Source: Microdochium bolleyi (Eukaryota > Ascomycota > Sordariomycetes > Xylariales > Microdochiaceae). Taken from it: 64,000 bases of DNA. Shown here in pieces: positions 34,189-44,331 of the stretch. Positions within the stretch are counted from its first letter, which is position 1; each line of letters starts with the position of its first letter. The DNA is taken from positions 377,524 through 441,523 of the forward strand of contig KQ964245.1 in assembly GCA_001566295.1 (NCBI GenBank), read 5' to 3'. Both the position numbers and the translations under genes were made by a program. The notes under the pieces were generated by a model. It ran no database searches and was not told where the DNA came from. It saw only the letters and a program-made list of their open reading frames with translations.

Positions 34189-34910
34189 TGTGGCGCGGAT
34201 ATTGCCCCTCGGGGATCACGGTCAATATCTCGGACCGCAACATCAGCAATGGCGATCCGCGAGCATAAAACCTGGCGTACGCAGCACACTCGTTTTTTTA
34301 ACAGAGGACCGATCATGCCTTCACGACGCGAAATCTGGGTTGGCCATCACGCCAAGTTTAGTCCCGCAGTTTCATACGAGCCAAGTCTTGGGCATTGACG
34401 GAATCAAAGCGCGTATCATGCTTGACGAATGGGTCGAGACAGCCTCCCAAAACCGCAGACCGCTTTGGTACCCTATCTTATCGCGTTGTTGTTGCCAGCA
34501 CGGCATACTCACACACCGAGAAGGATTGCTCCGTAGCGAAGCCCAAAGCACAAAATTATCACCAACTTTCACGAATTTACTTCAAACGACATATAACGAC
34601 GACACTGCTTTCTCCACGAATCTACCCACCCTCCGAATGATACCCCTTATGACTTTCGCCTTGCGGCGCCATCAGAAAGCCATGAGACATTCTACCCACC
34701 CACCCACGTACGCATTGCGGCGGCGCCCACAGCAGAGCGTGCGCGCCTGCTAGCTGGGGACTGCTTGACGCAACTGGCTGCCAGATACACGAGGCTTCGA
34801 TCAAAAACACTACAACTACACGTAGATAATGATAATACAGCGGCACAAGTGCCCGCTGTTTGGGCTCGTATCAACTGCCATGCACCTGCCAACTTTCTCC
34901 CATTTCTTTG
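34189..34910 (+). pseudogene. Possible decayed 3' part of the C2H2 regulator
   Basis: Directly after the stop of the C2H2 gene, coding-like pieces appear in different plus-strand frames. These are DAKSGLAITPS; ADRFGTLSYRVVVASTAYSHTEKD; and, from about 34640, YDFRLAAPSESHETFYPPTHV with ERARLLAGDCLTQLAARYTRL. No set of canonical introns joins them into one frame. I read this as the eroded remainder of a longer gene, but this rests on appearance alone. Confidence 0.3.
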
Positions 34911-35980
34911 AGTCCATATGCCAGTGAATATTGCCGGCATGGTTGAGGACACTGCCAAACACACTCAAGTGATGAAAAGTCTCCATGTCTCGTGCTATGA
35001 TATGACTGTGACACACCCGATGATATTCTGCCATCTCGTGCCCAGACGATTCACGGTCTAGTCCGCGCATGGTGTATGTACCGTGCGATGACAAAGTGGC
35101 CAGTGACCGGTAGGTTCATAGACGGCCCCCTCGATCGTACTCCATATCGCATGTCGAAATGATAAGGACACAATGCCGACAGGGCTTGGAGTCTTATTTG
35201 AGAGCGGTGGTAGCTTGGTTGGCCGGTCTGCCGCAGTAGCGAGGCATGGAAGGGGGCCCCCAGGGAGGCAGACATTCGACAGTAGTATCCCGTGTTACAA
35301 ACCTGTGACTTGAATTGAGGAGGTGAAGGGTCATGATCGTATGGCCTTGTAGTATGGAACCTTTGCACCCTCTTACGACGTTGGAATGGGCTTGGTCGAG
35401 GTCGCTTCGGGAAGGTTGTCGGGCACATCCACAAATGTAAACATACTCTGGGAACGGACGAGCAGTTGGGGAAAGGTGTCCCTTTAAAAAGAGAAGAAAA
35501 AAAGGATAAGAGCAAGGATGGGAGTGCGGAATGCCATCGTATGGCTCTCTTCGCCGAGACAAGAAGAATCTCGGAGACAAGAAGAATCTCGGAGACAAGA
35601 ATCTCGCCAAGGGAGAGAACGCCGACCAGATGCTCCGCGGGGTCAATGGCGCGGAAGTTAGTTGGCGGGCAGGTGGTTCACTCAATGCATGTCTTTGGTG
35701 TTTAGAATGCGATTTTGCACTCTCTCTCTTTTACTTTTACTTGTGGTCTGCGACAAGGTAGCTCTCTGATATTTGGAAGTCTACTATCCTTTATGCCCTT
35801 CCTACATGCTTGTGGGAGCATTTCTGGCAAATATCGTGGTCTGAAGTGCTCAGCGGGACACCGTGTCAAGAAGTATGTCATATCGGCGTCCTTCAACTAC
35901 CCTCTTGTTGGAGAATCAGCCGCCTGGTAACGAGGCCCAGCACGCCAGGTTTCAGCGAGACTATCCGACGTTCGTGGGAC
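34911..35980. other. Intergenic region with short tandem repeat
   Basis: No gene seen. It contains an 18-bp tandem repeat (listed separately) and the 3' flank of SKI8. Confidence 0.5.
35556..35606. repeat. 18-bp tandem repeat, 2.8 copies
   Basis: Unit GAGACAAGAAGAATCTCG is repeated exactly at 35556 and 35574. A third copy at 35592 lacks three bases. Each unit has complementary ends (GAGA and TCTC). Confidence 0.9.
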
Positions 35981-37281
35981 TCAAGCACCGGTGGCCTCGC
36001 GGTAGAACGTCAGACTCCGGTTCGCCCCCGCGACGCAAAACATCTCGTTCCGGCCTGGTCGCGGCAGCCACTTGACGGCCCAGATCGCCTTGTCCGTCTC
36101 GCTGTGCGTTGCAACGCAGACGCTGCGCTCGATCGACCAGACCTTGGCCTTACCGTCGAACGCGCCGCTGAGGAGGTACTCGCCCGTGTCGTTCCAGTCG
36201 AGCGCCGTGATCCACGCTGTGCCTCCGCTACCGCCACTGCCTCCACCGCCCGACTGCTGCCCAGAGGTCAGGTTGCCGATGTGCTCGCCGTGCTTGGTGT
36301 CGTAGATGGCGATCATGCCCGCGTCGCCCGCGGCCGCGAGGCGTGTGGAGAGTGGGGAGAAGGCGACGGCTCGCACGGGCTTGACGAGCCCGGGAAGGGA
36401 GTACGCCAGCCGGCCAGTGTCGTTGTTGAAGACGTAGACGGACCCGTTCTGGTGGCCCGATGCGGTGTACCGGCCGTCCTGGCTCAGGTCGACGCACAGG
36501 CCGAAGGAGCCCGAACCGGCGCTGCCGGTCTCGTACTCGCGGATCTTGGTTGCCGAAGCTTGTTCGCTGGTGCTCTTGGAGACGTCCCAGACGTTGATGC
36601 GGCCGTCGTATGTGGTCGTGGCGAGAAACTGCCCGTTGTCGCTGAGCGCGATGGCCCACGCCTCGCCGGCGCTCTTCTTCTTGCTCGCTGTCGCAGCATT
36701 ATTTTCTACGCTGGTAGATTGTTCCTGTTGGGTCTTGTTGCCTGAGTCGAGCTCCCCAGCGGCCAGCCAGTCTCCAGTCCCGGACTCGGCCACCTTCCAT
36801 ATCTTGACCTCGCCGCCGAAGCCTGCTGACGCGGCTACCTTGCCATCGCGCGATATGGCGATGTGATGCGCACCGAGCTTGTGTGCGCCAGAAATAGACT
36901 GCACGAGCGGGAAACTGGGCGACGAGGTGTCGTGCGCGTGAAGCGTTGATGAGCCGCTCGCGGACAGCAGGATCCCTGGTGCTGCGGCGAGGGAGAAGAT
37001 GTCCGTTATGTGCGCTGGGGGCAGGTGGTTAGCTTCATCTGAGTTGAGACTGGCTCGGACGAGTGCAGAAAGGCGGTCTGTGAGTTCTCCCGTGCTCTGC
37101 AGGTGCTGCCATAGCTCAAGTCATCTCATCTGCGTTCGATGAGATGCTTGCTGGTGGGGGTTTCGCTGCTGGTAGTTTGCACGACGTACCATTGTCCACC
37201 GTGTGTGTGGTGAGATATTGTTTTGACTGTAGTTCATGTAAGAAGCGAGCACTGCAGATGGGGAGGTCCCCTACATACCAT
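35981..37281 (-). CDS. SKI8: Superkiller complex WD-repeat subunit Ski8
   Basis: WD40 scaffold subunit of the Ski complex, which feeds mRNA to the cytoplasmic exosome. In some fungi the same protein also acts in meiotic recombination. Exons 37281-37279, 37226-37190 and 37014-35981 give 357 residues. The first coding exon contains only the ATG, followed by GTATGT. The second supplies SKQYLTTHTVDN and the third begins AHITDIFSLAAAPG. Together they reproduce the family N-terminus. WD-type blades are seen at SASGSSTLHAHD, ASAGFGGEVKIWKV, ATTTYDGRINVWDV, ASGHQNGSVYVF, AAGDAGMIAIYD, LSGAFDGKAKVWSIE and VAGANRSLTFYREA. Length fits the family. A Gly-rich loop (GGGGSGGSGG) lies near residue 275. Confidence 0.92.
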
Positions 37282-37829
37282 GATTACTGTGTCTGGCTGG
37301 GTGAAAGCTGCCAATGTTGGCGTCGAGGTGTGCGATCTTTGGATGTGAGCTGTGTGTGGGCGATGACGCTGCGACAATCCTTGGTGGGGCACGCACTTCA
37401 CGCAACTCCAGCGTTGTGCAAAGGCTCGCTCGAGCGCGCAAGCTGCACATCAGACCTTCAGACTTGTGACTACGTCTGGCATGTGCTTATAGATTGATGC
37501 GGCACACCTTAGCAAGTCATTAGTCTTGTTGATTCGCAGTGAACATCACTGGGTCGCGCGGTGGCGTCAAGAGCATGGTTTGAGTGACGTCCTGAGTATT
37601 TGGGTACTGCCTAATCAGCGACGATGTGCAATCGTGATATATACAAATAGTATGGTACAAATTTGGCTCGAGAATGATCAGTGGTCTCGTTATGCACCCC
37701 GAAGAACGCCGTTGAATGTACAAATGATGACATCGTGTGCTCGTACATCGCGGCAGCCGAGATTGGCCTCCTGCTGCACAGTCCAACGATATTGCCACAG
37801 AATTCTCCTCTCCAAGTTGCGCACGCCGG
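37282..37829. other. SKI8 5' flank / MRPL32 3' flank
   Basis: Same-strand intergenic region holding the promoter of SKI8 and the 3' end of the ribosomal protein gene. No further gene seen. Confidence 0.5.
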
Positions 37830-38292
37830 CTACTTCTTCCCCAGCTCGGTTTGGATGCCTGAATGACTTTGTTAGCTCGTACGTCACATGATAGTAGGCA
37901 CCGATCGCAATGGCAAACTTACGGCTCACACATGTTGGGCACAGAGTGTGCATCTTCTTAACGCCACCGCATGCAGGACATTTGTTGAGGTTGGTCACAT
38001 CCTTGAGTGCCTTGCCCGCCATCTGCCTGTGCCTCTTCTTCATATGTGATGTCTTGGACTTGGGCACGGCCTTGAGAATGCCCTCCCAGATGTCGCCGAG
38101 GATGGATGGTATCGTCTGTATCGCAGCGGGGATGGCGATCGCTAGTGATGGGAACACGGGCAGGCGGCCCTGTACTGATGTGAGTGCCGAGAGAGATGTC
38201 TGGAAGGAGGAGCCGAATCTTGTGGGCATGGCGAGGCGTGCGAACATGGTGGTGAAGGCGGAAGCCGCCCGAAGGGGCTGCAGCGCTGCCAT
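37830..38292 (-). CDS. MRPL32: Mitochondrial large-subunit ribosomal protein bL32m
   Basis: Exons 38292-37923 and 37858-37830 give 132 residues. The first about 70 residues are a mitochondrial targeting and propeptide region rich in Ala, Arg and Ser (MAALQPLRAASAF). The mature part begins near KAVPKSKTSHMKKRHRQ and has the bL32 zinc ribbon with Cys pairs in CPACGG and LCPTC. The 64-bp intron begins GTAAGT and its acceptor CAG restores VSRIQTELGKK at the C-terminus. Bypassing the intron would add a long unrelated tail. In yeast the equivalent protein is matured by the m-AAA protease before ribosome assembly, and the long presequence fits that. It shares its 5' region with the divergent septin gene. 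Confidence 0.92.
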
Positions 38293-39374
38293 GGCTGTGA
38301 GTCGGGAAACCCTGAGGTGCGGGATTTGAAGCGCAAGTCTTAAACCACAGTGGCCGAGCTTGGCTGCCGGTGGTGATGGCGAGTTTCGAAGTGTTCGTGG
38401 GGGGGTCGACTTTTGAATCTTTCGGGCGACCTGCTCGTAAGCCCAGTCGGTAAGCGGTATTGTCGAAGATCTGTGGAGCGACGAGACTGTACAAGAGGTA
38501 CAGCAGGAGTAACCGGTCGGTACGGTGACGTGGGTTGTCTGGTCGTGCTGGTGTATGGCTCCCGAGGTCCCTGCGCTGTGTCGTGAAGTCGGTCTTCAGA
38601 GTTGCAAAATCGCGACATGCAAGCTCGGATCAGAAGAGCCCTAGCCTGGACTGGGACTAGCGCGCCGTATACCCTCCTGGCCCATGATTGGATGGGAGGG
38701 CCTCGAGCTCTGGCAGGGGATGCGCAGGTGGCCTTCGATTGTTCAGAAATGTTCAGAGAGCTGCCCCTTGGCCCGACCATGGCCCCAGCCTATCACAGCA
38801 GGCGGCTGGCTTCCCTTCAATGGCTTCCCCCTTTCTCTCCGCGCCCGCCCAAAGCAGCACCCGTGTTGCTGGGATTGCTTGAAACTTTTTGAGCTTGATC
38901 CTGATTGTCAAGCCGAGCCATTGACACCTGCACAGCAGCTCACGCATCACCAGGTGCACCTGTTGTAGTTCCGCGACATCTGTGAGTTCTGCCTGACCCA
39001 GTCGCCACATCTCGAACCTCGCTGTCCCGCCGCCCGTGGAAGGAACGCGTGGCGGGCTCGTTGTGCCATCGGGCCATCCCTTTGCCCAGCCCACCCGCAT
39101 CGCAATTCCACCCAGGCACCGGCACTCGCCAGGAAGGGTCCGCCCACAGCCAGTCCTCATTTCCTGCCGTGGTCGTCTTCCCCTTGCCAGCTCCAGCAAC
39201 CGCGTCCGCCGTCTCCAGCCCAGCATACCACCCGCACACCGCCCGCGCCCCATCCACGCCAGCTCGACTAACCTCTAGTCTCCATACAACCGTAGCCTCC
39301 TCTCTGGATTTACTGCTTCCCATCATCACCACCCTGAAGCTCCATCCACCGGCAAGGCCCTTAACACATTCGCC
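38293..39374. other. Divergent promoter region MRPL32 / CDC10
   Basis: About 1.1 kb shared upstream region. It contains one ACGCGT (39046-39051), the MCB-box core used by MBF-type G1/S regulators, on the septin side. No coding frame is supported. Confidence 0.45.
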
Positions 39375-40526
39375 ATGGCTGCCCAGACCGTCTTCCCCAA
39401 CAGCCATGTTGGTTTCGACAGCATCACCTCCCAGATCGAGCGCAAGCTGCTCAAGAGAGGGTTCCAGTTCAACGTCATCTGCGTTGGTGAGTCTGCTGCC
39501 GCTCCGCGGCGCCCATGGCACCGCCCGGGTGCTCTCTACTCAACAGTCTGCTGACGACTTCTTCGCTATTTCCAGGCCAGACCGGTCTCGGCAAGTCGAC
39601 TCTGATCAACACCATCTTCGCCTCCCACCTGATCGACTCAAAGGGTCGCATGCTCCCCGACGAGCAGATCCGCAGCACAACCGAGATTCACCCCGTCTCC
39701 CACATCATCGAGGAGAACGGCGTCCGCCTGCGGCTCAACATTGTCGACACTCCCGGCTACGGCGATCTCGTCAACAACGACCGCTGCTGGGACCCAATTG
39801 TCAAGTACATCAAGGACCAGCACTCTGCGTACCTGCGCAAGGAGCTCACTGCTCAGCGTGAGCGCTACATCCAGGACACCCGCATCCACTGCTGCTTGTT
39901 CTTCATCCAGCCCTCCGGCCACTCCCTGAAGCCCATCGACATTGTCGTCCTCAAGAAGCTTTCTGATGTCGTCAACGTCGTCCCTGTCATTGCCAAGGCT
40001 GACACCCTGACGCTCGAGGAGAGACTGGCGTTCAAGGAGCGGATCAAGGAGGAGTTCGCCTTCCACAACCTTAAGATGTACCCCTACGACAACGACGAGC
40101 TCGATGACGAGGAGCGCAACATCAACACTCAGATCAAGGTACGTCGGCTGCGCAAGCTCGTGACTGTTTCTGCATCATGCTAACTTGTTTGTCCAGGGCC
40201 TCGTTCCCTTCGCTGTCGTCGGATCAGAGAAGTCCATGGTCGTCAACGGCAAGCAGGTCCGTGCCCGTGCCAACCGCTGGGGCATCATCAACGTCGAGGA
40301 CGAGAACCACTGCGAATTCGTCTACCTCCGAAACTTCCTTCTCCGCACACACCTGCAGGACCTCATCGAGACCACCTCGCAGATCCACTACGAGACTTTC
40401 CGTGCCAAGCAGCTCCTGGCCCTGAAGGAGAGCAGCGCGCAAGGCCACGGCAGCCGGCCCATCAGCCCTGCTGCCGACAGGGAGCTGAGCAGGAGCTCTC
40501 AGCGCATGACCATGAACGGATACTAA
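39375..40526 (+). CDS. CDC10: Septin, Cdc10 class
   Basis: GTP-binding filament subunit that assembles with other septins at septa and hyphal tips. Exons 39375-39486, 39576-40138 and 40197-40526 encode 334 residues. The N-terminus HVGFDSITSQIERKLLKRGFQ matches the polybasic region of Cdc10. GTPase motifs are GQTGLGKST (P-loop, split by the first intron after Val-Gly), DTPGYGD and AKAD. The septin unique element (HCEFVYLRNFLLRTHLQDL) follows. The protein stops shortly after this, with no long C-terminal coiled coil, which is typical of the Cdc10 class. Introns of 89 and 58 bp have canonical ends. Confidence 0.96.
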
Positions 40527-41155
40527 GCAGCATATCCTCAGTGGTGCTTTGGTGCGAGGTGCAAGTGGTTTCATGGCATCTGCAGCATGTTAGACGTGTG
40601 CGACTTGCTTGTATGACTTTGGCGGCTATGGCGATCGGGACACATGCGCTAGACCTAGAGTTGTGAGCGGTGTCGGAAGACATACAAAAAGTTGTTCTCG
40701 AGCTCAGTGGCAACAGCCGGATGTCTGCCAAGACACTGTGAGCAGGCTTCGCCTGCGCCCCCGGCCGCCTGGCTTTTGCGGTCGACGCTCGAGTTCTATC
40801 ATGGTTTTATCAAGTTTTGGACGAGCAAGCAGTAGTCCCCGATGCTCCAGAACAGATCTTTTCTGGGGGAGATTCGACCTTTTCTTATTTCCTCTTTAGT
40901 ATTCCCCCTTTGATGCTTAATTCGAACTTCTAAAGTTAATTACAAGACCGAGTCTCTGCCAACAATCGCACTTTCAGCCATGCTGTTGCACAGCAATGTG
41001 ATCTCATGCAGTGCCTTTTGCGCATATTCGAGGCAGACATCTGTGGTAGTCTTGCATATGATCCTATTTTGATAAAGTCCATGCTCCATTGCTATTTCTG
41101 CTTTTATGTGTCTATATGTCTATCACCCTTCGTTGACTCCATATGTCACCCGTTT
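40527..41155. other. Convergent 3' region CDC10 / GUK1
   Basis: Holds both 3' untranslated regions and is AT-richer than its surroundings. No gene seen. Confidence 0.5.
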
Positions 41156-41992
41156 TCACGCTACAGGGGCATAGACGTAGTCCTCGAGTTCCTGGTACGC
41201 CTTGCCGAGGTCGTCATTGACAATAATACGGTTGTGCACGCCCGGTGTCTGCGCGTACTCGAGCTCGAGTTTGGCCTGGCTCAGCCTCTTCTCTATGCTC
41301 TCGTCCGTCTCGGTGCCGCGACCCTTGAGGCGCTTCTCGAGGTCCTCAAAGGCCGGAGGCGCCACGAAGACAAACCGGCAGTCCATGCCGCTCTTCTTGA
41401 TCTGCTTGACGCCTTCCATCTCGATGTCGAGCACCACCACCTTGCCCTTGGCCGTCTGGTCGGCGATGGTCTGCTTCGAGGTGCCGTACCGGTTGGACCC
41501 GAACTTGGCGTGCTCGACGAACGCGTCCTGGGCGATGAGGGACTCGAAGTCGGACATGCTGACGAAGTGGTAGTCGACGCCGTCGGCCTCGCCGCCGCGC
41601 GGGGAGCGGGTGGTGTGGGACACGGAGAGGGTGAAGACGTCCGGGTGCGCGGCGAAGAGCATCTTGAAGAGCGTGCCCTTGCCGACGCCGCTGGGGCCCG
41701 AGATCACGACGGGCCGCGTGTCCTGGGGAGGGCCGGAGCGGGTTGCGGGCGGGACGAGAGGCATTGTTGCGTCGGCGGAGAGGGCTCTGCTCTGGACGCG
41801 AGGCTGGAGGGTGGTGGTGGTGGTGGTGGCAGTCGTTCTTGTTGCGCTCAGGTAGCGGCGGGGTGGTGCTGCTCGGGCGACAGGAGGGCAGTTGGAAGGT
41901 AATTGGTGGTGTCGTGCTGGGGACGTCTGAAGGAAGCTGGGCTTGCTGGCGATGCGCTGGGACGACCGCAGTATAGTTGGCAGTCTGTACAT
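41156..41992 (-). CDS. GUK1: Guanylate kinase with mitochondrial-type N-terminal extension
   Basis: Phosphorylates GMP (and dGMP) with ATP in guanine nucleotide synthesis. Intronless, 278 residues from the ATG at 41992. The kinase core starts near residue 90 with the P-loop SGPSGVGKGT. The GMP-binding elements are HTTRSPRGGEADGVDYHF and AKFGSNRYGT, and the lid and core include VVVLDIEMEGVKQI and RLKGRGTETDESIEKRL. The first about 75 residues are rich in Arg, Ser, Thr and Ala and almost free of acidic residues, like a mitochondrial presequence, with RRYLSAT resembling a cleavage site. An internal ATG at 41764 (Met77, MPLVPPATRS) would give a 202-residue enzyme of normal cytosolic length. Two starts could therefore make two forms. 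Confidence 0.95.
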   Translation of the reverse strand: MYRLPTILRSSQRIASKPSFLQTSPARHHQLPSNCPPVARAAPPRRYLSATRTTATTTTTTLQPRVQSRALSADATMPLVPPATRSGPPQDTRPVVISGPSGVGKGTLFKMLFAAHPDVFTLSVSHTTRSPRGGEADGVDYHFVSMSDFESLIAQDAFVEHAKFGSNRYGTSKQTIADQTAKGKVVVLDIEMEGVKQIKKSGMDCRFVFVAPPAFEDLEKRLKGRGTETDESIEKRLSQAKLELEYAQTPGVHNRIIVNDDLGKAYQELEDYVYAPVA

Positions 41993-44331
41993 TCGTGATC
42001 AAGGGGGGGGGCCGTGGGGTGAAGTGGGGGAGCGAAGCCAGTCTTCTTTGGACGGCGGTCATGGAGGAGATGGCGTCGGCGATGCAAGTTGCGCCGGATT
42101 GAGGTGGGGTTCCTCCATTGCCTCCTGTGCTTTGCTTGTGCAGAGGCGGTCAGAACGTCGACTCGTGGCTACCTGCCTTGGACGTACATATTTTGAAGCG
42201 AGGTCTTGCTGGAACTATCTATTCTACCTGCAAGTGCTGCGTCGCGAGGATGTTGGCTTGTTGTATCAGGTCTATACGGGCCTCTGGGACAATTATCCTG
42301 CATTGGCGCGGGAGTGACATGCGAAAGAGCTCCGCACTCAAGGACGCAGACCTAGCTTTTCCCGAGGGCATCTTTCCTCTAGTATATTGTTGGTGGCTAA
42401 ATGCCAGGCACACTTGTAACTTTCATTCTCGATGATCAGCGATGCATGCATGAGCAGGAGTGTCGTCTGTGGTGCTGGTAGAATCTCGCGAGCAGCGGGA
42501 CATCAACTTCCCTGAACGATTGCTATCCATCATCTGCGGGTGCATGTCCTGCGCCATTACGAAGTCATCACCAAGAGAGGGTGTAATCAGCAGCTCCATT
42601 TCAGATGTACGAGCCAGCCGGCCCTTCCTACAGCACGGAGCGAGACTGCATGCTACGACTTCTGCAGACATCCAGTCCGGGAGACAGACGAGTTCCTTTG
42701 TACTCGGATGTGCCCCATCGTAGCTGCGATTTCCCTGTTCCTAATGGGAGATGAACCACGCTCTTCAGTACCCTGTGTAGTTCCAGAGTATCCTGAATAT
42801 CTGTGTAGTCCGCCGGGATCATTCAAGCCCCCATGCAACAGCAGATTTTCAGGTTGGTCCCAGCATCATTCATGAAGAATGAGGAGTTTGGCCACGATAT
42901 GTATCTATCCGAGGGTCGCAATCATCAATGTCGTGACCAGCACCAGGTCAGTAAGGGAGACAGGCCAAGAACTCATCAACGCACAAACATTCCAAGCTCC
43001 TCGGCAGTAATCAAAATCGCGCCGGGGCTTGTGGTTGGCCTCGAGTATTCGGATGCAACTCTGCATCCCTGCCCGTGGCCAGGGTTGTCCGCTGCTTTCG
43101 GGACGCTGACTGCCTCGAGCGAAGGGACCTTGCAGACAACTGGTCGAACCGAGGAGCGACGAGATCAATGCGGTCCCACGCCCTCGCACGCTACAGTCAG
43201 TGCCCTTGCAGATCATCTTGGGGTGGTTTCACACAGATAGTCCTGCCCTCGCATGATGCGACGGCATTGGTGCAGGGAGATGTCGCTGCTGGGCCGCCTA
43301 CCGCGCCGTTGAAGAATCGCCACGCGCCAAGTCGACAGGATCGCAGAAGCAGGTCTTCTTGTCCTGGCGGAGAAGCTCGTATTGGAAGGGGCACTGACAG
43401 CGCTGATCAGAGTCAACTGACGGGTCTGATTGCTCGTGGTGGGAGCAGACAAGCCCACCGGACCCGGCCCGGGCGCCTTGTGAGCGGGTCTTGAAACTCG
43501 CAGGTGGCCACCGAGGGACGGCAGTGGCTTTCCTGGAGGCGGCGACGGTCACAATGTCCATTGTCCAGGGAGAGGTGGCACGAACGGCTGCTCCTGTGCG
43601 CAGCAGCCAGGGCACAGAGTGCCAAAGACATGGGAACAATGTGAGACTGGTGCTCTTCAGTCCCCGCCCCAAGTGAAGTAGTCACGATCTCATGCAAGAG
43701 GGTCCTGTTGCAGCATCACGGTTGCAAAGACCGCCTTCTGGGTTGAGCCTCTCGCACATGACAGGAGGATCTGCTTGGAAGGCGGGCTTTTTTGATTGCG
43801 GCCTGCAGGCCAAGGCGGCGGCAGCCATTGGCGGAGAGCGGTGCCGCCGCCCAGGAACAGGCAGCGATGTGCGCCGCTGGGCGCCGCTGGGCGCCTCCTA
43901 TCTGGAGCTAGCGGGCCCCTGGAGCCCTGCCAGGCGAGGCAGGCAGATGAGGGCGGGCGTCCGTCCTCCACCCAGGCGCCATTGGCTGCCGTATTACTTG
44001 ACTGCGACGAGGCCTTCGTTTTCTCGTCTCGGCCCTCCTCCTCCTCTTCCGTCCCGCAACGAGGCTCGTATCCCACCCACAAGGCGCACCGTCGTCACCG
44101 TCACTCCTTTGCTCTGGTCGCCACTGTCGTCTTGGCTCCGTCCACTCCTTCCTTCCTTCCGTCGCAGCCGTGTATCTACACCCTCGCGCCTGCCCGAGCC
44201 GAATCGATTCTCTGTCCTTGCACTCAGTCAGCCACTCGCTCTAGTCGCAGTCGCCTTCACCAGGACGCCTTTGTTCTTAGCACATCCGTATCCAACACTC
44301 TTCATCGGAATTTCTTGGATTCGACATCAAC
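41993..44331. other. Divergent region GUK1 / glucanosyltransferase
   Basis: About 2.3 kb without a supported gene. The right 700 bp is the probable promoter and leader of the glucanosyltransferase gene. It has two inverted CCAAT boxes (ATTGG near 43827 and 43981), then a CT-rich leader before the ATG. Open frames here have random composition. Confidence 0.5.
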
